Of a DNA stretch of 64,000 bases, positions 24,746-38,920 are shown piece by piece. Source of the DNA: Pseudoscleropodium purum (lineage: Eukaryota; Streptophyta; Bryopsida; Hypnales; Brachytheciaceae). Under the pieces are notes generated by a model, which was given only the letters and a program-made list of their open reading frames with translations, ran no database searches and had not been told where the DNA came from. The DNA lies in assembly GCA_963969395.1 (NCBI GenBank), contig OZ017798.1, positions 25,040,173-25,104,172 on the forward strand, written 5' to 3'. Each line of letters begins with the position of its first letter. The stretch's first letter is position 1. Both the position numbers and the translations under genes were made by a program.

Positions 24746-25163
24746 CCCAAAATAGCGTCCGTTTTCCAGACGTTCGGACGCAGCGTCCCGACCACCGTCG
24801 AAAAGCGGACAGGCGGGGCGGACGCCCAGATAGTGCGGACCAGATCAGTCCGCGCGTTGATCGGATGGCCGTAATCGGGTGGACGGGCGGACGGGGCGGA
24901 CGAGCGGACAGGCGGATGCTGCGTCCGCTGCGGACACAGCGTCCGCGTCCGGACGTCGTATCAACCCTGATCAACCCTATTGCAATATATAGCAAAATCC
25001 AATGCATTATATCCATTATAACAACTAATCGCTGAAAATAGACCAACATCTCAAATTTTTAGTCTCTTTCAAAAATAGTGAATCCTTTTGCCTTAAAAAT
25101 GTTCAACATACCCTATTCCTTTATTTATGGTCTCCTAATCAAATACAACTTAATATAAGCACA

Positions 25164-26834
25164 ATGTCAAATCCCTCACATAGCAACAAGGCACAAAGGC
25201 ATATATCCTATCTTGACAAAGTTGAGATGGAAGATGCTTCTAGTTCATACAAATGCATTACTCTAGAAATTGACAAGTCCAAGCAAAAGAAATCTAAAGG
25301 AGCCATCACCACCATGATTTTGTTTAAAGACCCAATATTGTACAATTTTGGTATGGTTTTCCTACTATAGAAACCTTTGCCTATGAAGCCATCATGCCAC
25401 CACTCATCAATAAAGCATCCATAACTTAATTCATTGCCCAAGGGTATAATGTACAAAAAGTAGCTAAATTCTCTACAGTTCATATTTCATTCCTCCATAT
25501 TCAATAAAAATTATGGCCAACATCCAAACTTGATAACATTGTAGGCTGGCATTTCAATTTAACATAAATTTCCTTTGACGTGGAGGTAAATATGAATACT
25601 CAATTAGCTCTTGACTATCACATATTGTTGCACTTTGAAAAACCTATGATCCCATTGATCCCAAAACAAGCCATGACAAGATTTTTTCTTTGTTTCCGAT
25701 AAATCAATATATAAATAGGAGATAGCATTATTGACCCTATAGCAATCTTATGTCATGGTGCCAAAATTCCAAAGTCTAGTCATATATGGCTAGGATCCAC
25801 TTATTGAACCCTGAAGTTGATGGTAAAGTCCAACTTTGTAGCACTAGAATGTTTGCACTCCTCTTTAACAATAAAATGCTAACAATTGCCAAAGTTGCTA
25901 AGTCATTTGATCCCATAGTCTCCAACACCATATTTTCTATTAAGATCAATAGCAAAACCATCAAGAACATGGAATCTCACCATCTCTTCAAACAAACCTT
26001 AGAAGAAAGCTTTTATGGGGGATTTAAATTTGAACTAAACCAAGTTCAAAAACCCACTACTGAGTTTTATAACTGGCTAACAACAATATCTAAACAACTC
26101 GTAAAGATCAACTAGCAACAGATTGCAATATTGGAAGAGATCCTACAACTGGTCAACCTTGATCTAAACCAGCTAATTTGCAAGGAAGTGAACAAGAGAA
26201 ATTGCCTAGTCTTGATTGTCAAAAACATAAACCTCACTAAATTCATCGTTGAAGTGTCTTAGTGACTATTTGCTCACATTGGTCTCAAGAATGTCCAATC
26301 CATCTTCTTCCCATGTCACAAAAGAGATGCTCATAGCGGCATAATCAACATCGAATGTCTCAATGCAACAATATATAAACACGTGAAGAAATAGGCATGC
26401 TTTCATCTCAAATGGGTGGAGTTTCAACCCCAACCAACTCTCTTGATGGGTTTGTGAAACTCATTGATGAAACACTTCAGAAATGGATTTTTTTGGATAT
26501 GAACGCTGCTCTAGCTAATAGAATCAAAGCAATGCAAAACATAGTACCAACCTTTACTCCAAAACAATCATTAATTAGAAAAGAACTATTGGCTTTAATA
26601 AGAGAGGTTGTCTCTAAAGAAAATTCAAAGCTACGAATTGAATTCAAGTCTGACATGAGCCAAATGAAAGAAGATTTGCAAATAGAGACACAAAGTTATG
26701 CAAATAAGATAGACCAAGAGTTTAGAGGTGGTCTCACAAACCTGGAAGACATTTTACGTCAGAGCATGCAAGTTGTCCAAAACTTAGCTTGTCTAACCAT
26801 TAATGCTCCAAAACCCTCTTCATTGCCAAACTAG
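25164..26834 (+). pseudogene. LINE ORF1-like region, broken
   Basis: Several frames separated by stops: 25,164-25,370, 25,786-26,115 and 26,397-26,834. The last (145 residues) is rich in Glu, Lys and Gln with heptad-like spacing (IRKELLALIREVVSKEN), suggesting a coiled coil as in many ORF1 proteins. No zinc knuckle was seen. Assignment to ORF1 rests mainly on position upstream of the endonuclease. Confidence 0.35.
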
Positions 26835-26941
26835 TTAAGCTATACAATGCCATCACTCAAAAATAAAATGTCATAGTTATATACCTTAATATTACACCAC
26901 CCCTTATTTGCATTTTATTATTGTATACCGACACTTGCTGG

Positions 26942-26943
<2 letters not shown>

Positions 26944-27001
<58 letters not shown>
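26944..27001. repeat. (TA)n microsatellite
   Basis: About 28 uninterrupted TA units between the ORF1-like and endonuclease regions of the LINE. Confidence 0.95.
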
Positions 27002-27002
<1 letters not shown>

Positions 27003-27793
27003 TGTGTATATATGTATATATATCCTCCTCAATTTCTAACCCCTCTTTTCTTATACAATGTCAAAACATACCAACTAAATGCCCATAAGTCACACTCATA
27101 TACACATAAAATTCATTTATATGCTAGCACCCATGTTAATAAATTTATACAAACTTGCCATTACAATCAAATCAAATACTATCAAGGCATCAAGCTAACT
27201 TCAAAACACCCAAAACTTCTACTGCATCTACTAATTCTTCTATATAGAAATATGAAAACCAATCTAAGACCTATGCCTAATATATTTATAAACAAAGATG
27301 TAAAATATATTTTAGACCTTGTACAATAAAACTACAACGCAAATATCAATATCTAGCAAAAAAATTCACACCTATAATAAACATCACACATCTTCAACAC
27401 ACCACTACAACTACAAACTACCAGCACTTATCACAATACATTTACCAAAACCAACATTGCCTATGACAAAGACTTTTATTTGCACTTATTATCACAATTA
27501 GCCCACAATTAGAAACATGTGACCAATAACTAATACAAATACTATCTCCATATTGGACCACGTTTCTACTAGAAAAAATGACTTTATTACAAAATCCACC
27601 TAAACGGCACATAACAACACCACATCCATACACACAATTTAAAGATAGAAACCAAAAAATCATTAAACTCTCTAATTCTATTTATAATTTTACTAAATAA
27701 AATAATGAACCATTAATTTTTAAAAATATGCTTAAAATTTTTTTATTTTAATCCAAAAACTTACTCATAGAAGCACTAAAATGTAATGACACC

Positions 27794-28440
27794 TTGGAAG
27801 AATACTCCCACACTCTTTCAGTACCCAACTTACCCTCAACCCATGCAACAAGAACACAAAGAATAAACCATAATACATTTATCACCACATGGAATGTCTC
27901 AATAGTTAATATAGCTCTACTAAACCTTCATCAATTAATATCACTCATATCAAATACTCCTACTATAATAACAATCCAAGAAACCAAAATAACTACAATG
28001 AAATCTACAAACTACATTCAAAATCTATTCCCACAATATAAACTAATTTTTAACAATACACATGGATTAATTACATGTACACAATAAAGGAGACCATATT
28101 CACCAAGAGAAGGTGGAGTCCTTAACCTCATAAATAAAAAATATATATACCCTAGCAACATCACCCAAATCCCAACTTGAGTTGAATTCTCACCATAAAA
28201 AAATAAACAATCACCTACTACAACTATGGCTATTACATATATATATATATGTCCTTGCATATAGATGACCTACAACTAATACCAAAAATTCAACAACACA
28301 TAATCCATCAAATCTCCCTATACCCACCATACACGTACATTTTGTGTGATGACTTCAACAAAGACATTGCCCTCACTGGAAGACAAAATGAATTTAACAT
28401 AGAAGACATAGAATGGCACACATTTATAGACAACCTTTAA
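27794..28440 (+). pseudogene. LINE AP-type endonuclease domain, broken
   Basis: The frame from 27,794 shows FITTWNVSIVN then IITIQETKITT, the N and E catalytic motifs of exonuclease-endonuclease-phosphatase proteins. After stops, GGVLNLINKKY follows in the next stretch, and then ILCDDFNKDI, the equivalent of the GDFN motif. Multiple stops show decay. Confidence 0.6.
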
Positions 28441-29479
28441 CTCACTTACATACCTACCAATAGCCCATTCTCTAAACAAGCAGGTAATAACTATACTCAA
28501 ACTAGTCTTATAAATAGTTACTACATAAAAGTACCTAATCCTACCTTGTATACATCAACCACAAATCATGATCACAATCTCAACTCACATCAGTCACCCG
28601 TTATATTACGTATACCACCAAATACACTACTAGTACATCTCATACTATCAATACAAAACAAACCACCAAAAGTTCTAAACCCTATTCTACAAGAAAATAT
28701 ATAAAAAGATAAAACAAATGTTTTTGAAGAACACATATTACAAATAAACAAACTCACAGCTATCCTCAATAATGAACATCTAATAGACCATCAATGGCAC
28801 ATAGTATGGACCACCCTAAATCACCTCATACAAAGTATATATAATAAAATACTTGAAAATTGTAGTGCACCTCCACTTCTCTAATAAACAAACTATATAT
28901 CACAATAAGGTGGTTGTTTGCCAAGAAAATTACAAAAAAATGGAAAGTCCCCTCTCTACATACTATTTAACCAAAAAAAACAATTTATATAATGAGAAAC
29001 ACCACAAGCTAGACAACTCATCCAATAAGAAGAAAAAGTACAAAATCACACTCATGACTGCATTCCACCACCTCCAATACAAGAACCCAACCAACAAGAA
29101 TGGTTTAAAACAGTAGCCAACTTAGCCAAAAATGAAAATATGTAGGCTCGCAAGATTACTACACAATATACTCAAAATTGTATCAAAAAAGCAATATCAA
29201 AATATAGACAACTATATGAAAAAGCCTTCAAAAAATAAATAAATAAAAGTATTTAGAAACCTAAACACACCTCTACTTGACTACATTATAGATAGACACA
29301 ATAACTTACTAACCAATCTTGAAGACCTTGCCAACAAAATACACATTCAACAATCAAATAGTAATAGACCTATAGTTTCAACATGCTATTATTTACGAGA
29401 ACACCCGCCACAATGTATGGGTCGAGTATACCAATACCCATAGCATGATTTAGATGATTTCATCATAGACAAAAGAGAG

Positions 29480-29925
29480 ACTTCCAAAACCCTTTTACAT
29501 AACTTATTCAACAAAGCAACATATGGCATATGCTTAAAAAACGTAGCCAATAGTAAAACACTGGACCCAAACTTAATCCCTAATATAATCCTAAAAAATA
29601 TGCCACAGTGTTTCTATAGTCTACTTTTCCTATTTTTCAAACAATTTTATAAACAAAAAAAAATCCTTGCATCTTGGAAAACTAGTATAACTATATTACT
29701 CTATAAAAATTACCAAATCCTTCATGATAGCCAAGAGGGATTCAGAGTAAAAAGAAGCACATTACAACAGCTACAACTCCTCATAGCAACTCTAGAAGAT
29801 GCACAATTTTCAAATCAAGACATTTATACACTATACATAGATTTTAAAAATACCTTTGGATCAATAGACCATGCAAGACTACTTGCCGTAATGTTAGACC
29901 TTGGATACTTAGGAGGCAGTCCATG
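29480..29925 (+). pseudogene. LINE reverse transcriptase fragment
   Basis: Plus-strand frames give NSKTLDPNLIPNIILKNMP, then SWKTSITILLYKN, a jump (deletion of about 40 residues), then SQEGFRVKRST and LYIDFKNTFGSIDHARLL. These are reverse transcriptase blocks of non-LTR type; the first catalytic Asp is in IDFKNTF. The YADD box is absent because the copy ends soon after LDLGY. Confidence 0.65.
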
Positions 29926-30168
29926 AAAAAAATAAAGATACACGTGCAAATACCCACTAATTTATAGGGGGTTATTATTTTTTGTCTACTATTTTTTGGC
30001 ACTCTACCCTTAACACTTTTTAGACATTTCAAAGTTAATCCCATAACAGTGATGAAGACTTTTTGTGTCTTTGGATGATTTGAGGACTTATAGGATTGAA
30101 AAAAAATCATTTTTCATCAAAAAAATTTGGGGGGGGGGGGAGAGTTGCCTAATTATGAAAGAATAGTA
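29926..30168. other. AT-rich spacer with poly-G run
   Basis: Non-coding. Contains an uninterrupted run of about 13 G at 30,129-30,141, a possible assembly or sequencing weak point. Confidence 0.5.
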
Positions 30169-30745
30169 TTAACCCTGGAGTGCTCCGACGTCCATTTTTT
30201 GGATGATGAATTGATTGAAGTTCTTGTTTCTATCTCATTTCTGCTTGGATGAAAGTCTTTCAAATTTTTGGTGATACTCTATTAAGTTCTTGTCTTATCT
30301 AATGGTTAGATTTGGTGTTACTAGAATACTAATTTTTCTAAAATTACAAATGCAGAAGTATGTCAATTGGTCAAATTGCATTGACTCTAATTCAAAATCA
30401 GATTAGCAAAAATGAGGTCCTAGATGTAATGAACGCAAAAATTTCAAAAAATCAACATATCAAGATAACCTCATTTCAAATCTGTTCCAACAAGTTTTAC
30501 TCAAAAAATGATAATAGTTTGCTTGTCATTGAATTTAGAAGAAATTCTGAAATTCCCCTTTCAAAATTTATAGAAAAATATTGGTGATAGCACTAGTGAA
30601 TAATACAATATGGATAGAATCTACAATTCAAAATCTACAACTTTCATTTGTACATCAATTCCAAAATATTCTTCCAAATAACACTTAATAACAGTTTTTC
30701 TTGAATCTTCAAATTTGGAAATGGATCTAGAGGTTTAGAGGTTAA
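30169..30745 (+). mobile_element. TTAA-flanked MITE, family P1 (copy b)
   Basis: TTAA at 30169-30172 is followed by CCCTGGAGTGCTCCGACG. The right end is GGTTTAGAGG followed by TTAA at 30742-30745. Full length is 577 bp. It is similar throughout to copies a and c. It shows the uninterrupted sequence where copy c is split by element D (AAATGCAGAAGTATGTCAA near 30,350-30,368). Confidence 0.7.
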
Positions 30746-31186
30746 ATATTCCCTTACTATTGCATTACTAATGATTCAAAAGGAAAAAACGCAAAATCTA
30801 CAAATCACCCTTTTGAATGTTTTGTCCATTTCTTGCTCTTTACTCTATGTGAGTTTTAACCATAAAATTGATATTTTTTGAATTTGTACCCAACTTATGA
30901 AATGAAGTATGTCAAGTGTAGTTTCTACTTCAATTGAAAAATATGAAAAATTCAATATTCTATTTCAATTTGCACTTTGGGCCTATATCCATGGTTTGTT
31001 GATTTTACAACTTTGGTTTACACCATGACTTTACATCTTTTCTGTAAAGAATCAACATTCATTTCAAATTTTCACAAAAATACTTGAAATATTTATGACT
31101 CGTAGAAAACATTGAAATGGCAGAAACAGAGTGAAGGATTTGTAAGCCTTGAATCCGTGGTAATGGCCCCATTCTTTCAGGGTTAA
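30746..31186 (-). mobile_element. inverted partial copy of family P3
   Basis: The right end is CTTTCAGGG followed by TTAA at 31183-31186. Read on the minus strand the first 60 or so bases match the start of the element at 3,810. The other end is not clear, so the left boundary is only the end of the neighbouring element. Confidence 0.35.
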
Positions 31187-31796
31187 TTCACTGCATGGTG
31201 GTCCAAAACTCCTTTACGAAAGAATGACAGCTTTACGTCCATAGTCTGACTACAATGGCCAATTCCCAGGCTGCCTGGATTGGGTATAATCTCTGGAATA
31301 CGCATGAGGAATTGGTGAGAACACATTGTGACATTACCGGTAGTGAAGTAGATATGTAAGAAGTCTGTATGTACCAGAGATTGAGTCCAGCGTCACTTGG
31401 CTAATGCAGTGGTCACATCCAATCATTCTACAAACATATACGAGACTCTAGGGTTATCGTTGTCCGTTCCAATGACGTTGAGAATACTTGATGCAAATTC
31501 TATTCAGTTATCATAGAATTCCATCTATAGACGAAACCATTCCTGGGGTGGTCCATTTCGACGATATCTAAACCTATGATAGCCTCGAAGACTCCAAACA
31601 ATCACCGCTTTACTTAGCGACGGCCTGTAAATCAGCTCCTACACTTCAAACGACACTTGCATACAAACGAAAGTTCAAATCTCACCTACCACCACAGAAT
31701 AAACCGCATTAAAGTCCTCCCAAATCATAGCAGCACAAGGACGATCCAGTAGGAATAAACTAAAAACGGTATAGACAAGGAGCAAAATCCAGAAAC
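31187..31796. other. unique-looking flank of the left RPL8 copy
   Basis: Composition is more balanced than the surrounding AT-rich repeats and no long open frame is present. It lies downstream of the minus-strand RPL8 copy but is not shared with the right copy, whose own flank (43,993 onward) is different. No gene recognised. Confidence 0.4.
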
Positions 31797-33308
<1,512 letters not shown>

Positions 33309-36300
33309 TAATTAAATTAATTTTAATATTATAAAATTAAAAACCTTTAATCCTTAGAGATCTATGAAACGGAATTTGGGTTGCAATATGATGTCTTTGT
33401 GTATTTGACATACAAGTTGTTCTAATTGATATATCAATTATTAGAGTTTGTATTTATCATGAAGTAAATTCTATAACAAATAGTGTTTCAAATATTATCA
33501 ATGTTTTACCTCCTACATGTCTATGAAGTTGCAAAATGGTCATGTATTTCACATGTATATGATAAGGCTTTCAAATGAAAATGACCACCAAATGAAAGGT
33601 GTTAGTTGGTGAATTTTCAATTCAAAAATGGATATCTTTCTATATTTTAGTGCATACTTTGTGTTCTAAGGAAAAAAATACTTGATCATGTATTTGGGCC
33701 CCATCAAATCTTTAAAAGAAAACTATGTAATACATTCTAATTGGTAGCTAGTGTATCCTAAGGAATTGAAATAAATCATTATATCATTTTAAAAGCTTAA
33801 AAGAATTAGAAAATTAATAAATGATTGTAAAATGAAAAAAACAAAAAAAAACAAAAAAAAACAAAAAAACTTTACATTTGCACGACAAAAAGAACTATAA
33901 AAATTATTGAAACAAATCAAAATAAATGTTTTCATGTATTGGCCTTGAGCTTTATTACACTTATGCAAGTGATGATTGATGCATTTATAATTGGTATCCT
34001 TAAACACTTGGTAAATTGATATAAGATGATCTTCATTTAGATTATTCTAAAGTAAACTTATTCAATGAAGGAATTATACATTTATACAATCTATATGTGG
34101 TTTGTAAAGAGATCTTTTCACATTTTAATATGGATTAATGTAGATTTCTTTGTTGTATTGGAATAAAAAAAAATTATTGAATTTTCTAGATTTAATATTG
34201 AATTACCTTTGCCAAGTTTCATGATGCTTTGAGCAAAATTAATTCCAATCATGTTTTATCATTGGAATTTATTAATCCCTTAATCCTTAAAAGATCAACA
34301 TGGACCTCCTTCTAAAAATCACTTCTAAACTACCATTTTTAAAGATCAATAAAAAAAAGTTCTCACAATCATTTTAAAAAAAAAAATAACCATAGGATCT
34401 TCTTTACTATAATCAAATTAGCGAACCCTCTAATTTTCAAAGAAATTTATCATATTGGTTTTGAGATACTTGCAATCTACTAGTGTAAATCTTCACCTAA
34501 AAAAACATTTGGATGATGGTTTTGTGTTTAATTTGCATTTTTTAAAATGCAATATTGTTCATTTCAGTTCAAATTTAATATAATTTAACCATTGTTTGAA
34601 TTTTTTTTTTTGAATATACATTTGTATCAGTAAATCAAAGACAATGAGTTTTTTTCTTGGGTAGAATGACTTGAAAGGGGCACATCCAAAATGTTAACTA
34701 ATGAAAAGTTTGTCTTCTATGACCAAATGCATTAATGAATAGTTAACCCTTCACCACCTAAGGGGACCAAAAGTGTCCTCACATAGTCTACAAGTCTAAT
34801 TTGAAGTGCTGTAACTTTTGCATCCTACATTTATATTTAATAAAAACTTGTTGGAAATTATGTGCATTCTTTTCTAGTTTGAATAATAAATTCAAGATAA
34901 ACCCAAAATGTATTGATTTTTTGGAAGCCATTCAAAGTTCACAAGTTCAATTTGAGTTCACCAAATTGCATTTTGATGGTTGCAACTTTAGGGGCTTGCA
35001 TCTCTTCATCCAATGATTGTTTTCAGTAAAATTTATTGGATTATGTTGCCTTTGAAGTCTAGTTATTGTGGTAAAATGTTCATGCCAATATATACAAAGT
35101 ATCTTGAATGTTGGAAGCAATTCAAAGTTGAAGAACTAGACATTTTTGGATTACTATGAACTTTGGCAATCTAATTCTTCTTTATACAATGTCTATTTCC
35201 AATAAAAAAAATATTGGTATAAGTTTCACATACTAGTCTAGCTTGTGTGGTTAAACTATCATATCAATCTAAGAAATTATAGGTGATAGAGAAGCATTTT
35301 AGTAGAAGAAGGTTCAACCTTCAATGTATTTTTTGCAACTTTTTGAGCTATTTTTTGACATTTCAAAGTCATTTTACAAACACAATGAGTCAATTGAATG
35401 ATGTTTTCCTTCACCAATGTGTTTGTATGTTGGATTTGAAACTCTATACAGTTTTTCTTTTTTTTCATTTGAATAGGTTTAGAAATTGAATTGCACCTCC
35501 AAATGAGTTGCTAGGAAAATATCAACATTTTTTTTCTACACTACAACATTAAAATCTGGCAATCTATATGGCCAAATGACTTCAAATTTGATTCACGTCA
35601 TCTGTAACATGTACACTACAAGATTGTACAATTGAAATTTCTATACCTTAATGACATTTTGGATTGTAACACTTGAAAAGCAATGGTGTTTTTAAACTCC
35701 AAAAGGCATTGACCTTGAGAGATTAAGAATATGCATGTTATTTCTACAAGTATTAGAACAATAGAAGATTACTTACAAAGCCTTGTAATCAGTGAAGGTA
35801 AATTAGGAAATCAATAATTCCACTTGACTAAGCCGATTAAGAATTTGCTCCAATCAATTAACCGTTGTCCACTTATACTACTTTTAGAATATTTTTGGAG
35901 GGATGACCTTTCATTTGCTAGGTCCCTTTCAAGACAATTTGCTCTAAATATTCTTTGATATGTTTAAGTTTGAAAAATCACCCAAGATGGAGTTTTTGTC
36001 CGGATCAAGATTTGTTTTGGGCTATAGAAAGATAACATGACAAACTACATAAGAAAAATAAGAACTTCATTTTTATTTTTTTATAGGATCTAGGCAACCT
36101 CTAAAGTTAGTCATCGACTATAAATTGGTTTATTGGATCTTAGGGGGTAAGATTAGGAGATAGTCCAAATTTTCAAAATTATGAAGACCTATTTTAAAAT
36201 GCAACTTAAGAATAATAATTTAATAAAGACTTTCAAATAAAAGTTGGAATATGTAATCTATAGATCATATCCATGCACTTGAATATATTACTATACTATC

Positions 36301-36467
36301 CAATATTTATCAATAAAATTTCAAGCACAAATTCAAAATTTCTTCAATGATTAGTTCTATGTTGAATATTTGTAATTTAACATGAATTTCTTTGTTCTTT
36401 TCAAAATTTTGAACTCTAATTATGGTTTTTAAAAAAAGATTTTTGTTTTATTCATTTACAAAAGTCA
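33309..36467. other. AT-rich intergenic region
   Basis: No gene recognised. Contains an A-rich (A9C)n-like tract at 33,835-33,870, and TTAACCCTTCACCACC and similar element ends (for example near 34,743). The many short frames are chance in AT-rich DNA. Confidence 0.4.
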
Positions 36468-36475
36468 TTTTTGAA

Positions 36476-36684
36476 CAAGGTTGACAGGACGGTCAGACGT
36501 TCAGGACGTCCGGACGCGGACGCCATTCGCCCCGTCCGCCCTGCCCGCCCTGTTCGCCCCGCCCTGTCCGCCCTCGTCCGCCTTCCGACGGGGGGAGGGA
36601 CGCTGCGTCCGCTGGCGTCCGTGCGTCTGGACGTCCGGGTTACGGACGCTATTTTGGGGCGGACGTAGAGATTCGTCAACCCTG
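36476..36684 (+). mobile_element. hAT MITE, copy A
   Basis: Starts CAAGGTTGACAGGACGG and ends GATTCGTCAACCCTG. A perfect 8-bp target duplication TTTTTGAA lies at 36468-36475 and 36685-36692. Its 209 bp are packed with CGTCCG/CGGACG and show the same ends as the 9.5-kb element at 15,210, of which it looks like an internally deleted derivative. Confidence 0.93.
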
Positions 36685-36692
36685 TTTTTGAA

Positions 36693-37319
36693 GGATAATT
36701 TTTAGAATTAGAAAAAATTATTTTCAAGTGAAACATACTACCACCTTTTGAGTTACAGTATACAAGATAGAATGTTTTCAAAATCTATACCATATAAATA
36801 CCTTGGGTACTTCAATAGGGATTACTTTAGAAATATGAAACTTACTACATGGTACATTTTAAATGCCAAAGCTATTAATTTAAAAAAAAATTCAAGTTCT
36901 CATAGCATCACTTACTTAAAGTATACTATATTACGACCACTACTACTATATATATATATATGTAAAATTTTTGGAAGACAATTATTGTCTCTTTTGAGTA
37001 CATTATGTGGAAATGTTACTTTTGAGCCCAAAATGAATATAATTTTCAAAGGGTCCACATGGCGACATCCTATCAGTCGTTAAAATTTTCAAAAGGAGTA
37101 AAAAAATTTCAAAAAACAAAAATTCAGATTTTGATTTCACCAAGCATAAACACATGACACAATGCAATGTACTCAAAATTAAGTGTGAAAAAAGTGTAGA
37201 AAGGTGTTCAAAATGTCCAAAATTAAACATTATCACATCCACAATGTTCAAAATTAGAGTACCATGTGCTTTGAGTCTAAAATTGCAAACTAGAGTAACA
37301 AATAATTTTTACATCATAG
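36693..37319. other. AT-rich non-coding stretch
   Basis: No gene recognised; a short (TA)n tract lies near 36,948-36,962. It leads into the 3' end of the minus-strand HUH relic. Confidence 0.4.
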
Positions 37320-38620
37320 CCTCCAAAAACAACCGGGATGTGTAATGGGGAAGCTATCATATGAAGTCCTACATCACCATTGGTGCCGGATATCTCTGCA
37401 TTTGAGACAATTGTATCTAGTGTGCCATGGATTACAATGATGTTGTTTGACTATGGTTGTGGGTGGAGTGGAACATCATCTGCACTAACAAAATGACTTC
37501 AATTAATTGGATATGAAAAAAAGCAAGATTTATGTAAAAAAAATTTAAATGGAATACTTGTAGAAAAGTGAGAGTGTTTGAAAATATTACCTGGACAAAC
37601 ATAATCATGGGTAGCTCCTTCTCAAGCCTCTTTCAAATCCATTGCAAGTCGTTGGCAATCCAAATCAACCAAGCATGAACTGGGATTTGTGTGCTCAAAG
37701 AAAATTTGGGTCACATTATCCATCTCAACAGAATCCAGATTCATCATGCACTTCCAAAGTGTAGTTGCCCTTGCGTACTCCATGGCACCTTAACAAGCAT
37801 ACAAAAATCAAGAGGCCAAAGGAATGTATTGCTCTAAATGTAGCATTGGCAAAAGAGTACCAAGTAGAGTACTTTCCAACTGCTTCCTTGGTTTTAATTT
37901 GCAATACATTGCAATGTGCTCGATCAGGTTTGTGTGTGTGAAAAACAATTGTGTTCTTTGCAAATGGTGTTCCATACTTGATGTATTCCTCAGCTCCTTC
38001 TTACATTTGTTGAGAAGTCACATTTTCATGAACACATTGAAAGTGCTCCTCACCCTTGTCTTTAGTACAATAACCGAGCATTCCAATGTAAGTATGTAAT
38101 CTAGTATTTTGAAGGGCTTTTGTAAGGATGTGGTGTCCCACTGGGGCCTTTCCAACATCGTGCCAACCAAGATACATTTTCAAACGTTTGCTATTTGTGG
38201 CAGCAAAAGTAGCCATTAAGCGGCATACCATCTACAAATGTAGTCTAGATAGTGCTCCACTCCTCTCAATGGAGCACAATCCAAAAATACACTCCTTTTG
38301 TAAAAATTCATCAACTTTTGCGAGTAGCTCAACATTGATATTAGCACTACCCATTGATATTGTAACATTGACGTCCATTTTGGGGGGTTGTGGAGAGGTA
38401 CGTTTTGGAGGGTTTTAGTGGCAGGCTCTAAAAGGGGCTTTTTTTGGATGTTTTTTCCATCATGTTGTACATATAGGATGATGGTTTGTGGAGATTGTGC
38501 ACAACTCTTCAACTTCTTACCCTTCCTAGTTGCTCCTTTTATGAGCTGTAATACGAGAGGTACCATTGCGAAACCTCTACAAAACCAAGGAAACCAATCA
38601 ATGAACCTATTTGAAGCAAA
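37320..38620 (-). pseudogene. HUH endonuclease gene relic, Replitron-like
   Basis: One minus-strand frame starting MDVNVTISM at about 38,380 reads through a single stop into HUH-type motifs: SIERSGALSRLHL then a TAG (a degenerate H-U-H, first His replaced by Arg), then GMLGYCTKDKGEEHF with a Y-x-x-K motif, then EGAEEYIKYG. After another stop and a frameshift near 37,800 it continues EYARATTLWKCMMNLDSVEM and VTQIFFEHTNPSSC. A GT-AG intron (37,590-37,480) joins DYVCP in frame to a further coding stretch near 37,479-37,330. A proline/lysine-rich N-terminus may extend to 38,620. HUH proteins nick and religate single-stranded DNA by a tyrosine link. The single-domain layout without a helicase, and motifs as I recall them, point to Replitrons and not Helitrons. 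Several stops make it inactive. Confidence 0.6.
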
Positions 38621-38920
38621 CAACTATGAAACTTTCATAAAGCAATCAAATGGAAAATGAAATAAAAATTGCAATTCTAAAACAAAACAAAAGATGGATC
38701 TAACCTACTACTTGGTTGCAATTTGACTTGCGAGGGTGCCAAAGCTTGCTACTTTAACTTGCCACCAAAAGAGACACTGTTAGTTGTCAACTTTTTTGGT
38801 TTGTGATAGAAATTTGGGATGGAATCTAAGTATATGTGGAAATAAAATGACAACAATTTTTTTTTATCATTGAGCACACTTGTTCTTAGGAAGGTAGTAA
38901 TTTTGATGCCCAATATCCTT

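Larger units (their letters stand above)
15176..24969 (-). mobile_element. hAT MITE split by the 9.5-kb hAT element
   Basis: Two pieces, 15176-15209 and 24754-24969, together form a 250-bp GC-rich MITE in reverse orientation. It begins CACGGTTGACGAATCTC and ends GTCGTATCAACCCTG. Its own 8-bp target duplication is ATCAACTC at 15168-15175 and ATCAACCC at 24970-24977 (7 of 8 match). Its CCCAAAAT site was the target for the large element inside it. Length and layout agree with the other copies at 36,476, 48,660 and 49,311. Confidence 0.8.
25140..29925 (+). mobile_element. decayed non-LTR retrotransposon (LINE)
   Basis: Going left to right there is an ORF1-like region (25,164-26,834), a (TA)n tract, an endonuclease region (27,794-28,440) and a partial reverse transcriptase (about 29,480-29,925). 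The order ORF1, AP-type endonuclease, reverse transcriptase is that of a LINE. The 3' half of the reverse transcriptase and the tail are missing; sequence switches to unrelated AT-rich DNA at about 29,926. Between 27.0 and 29.9 kb the plus strand is markedly poor in G. No target duplication was identified. Confidence 0.65.

Noticed and set aside
24746..24969. Independent hAT MITE right of the large element
   Set aside because: It lacks its first 34 bases, which are found at 15,176-15,209, so it is the other half of the split MITE.
26944..27001. (TA)n and (GA)n tracts as CRISPR-like arrays
   Set aside because: Simple microsatellites without spacers; the sequence is eukaryotic.
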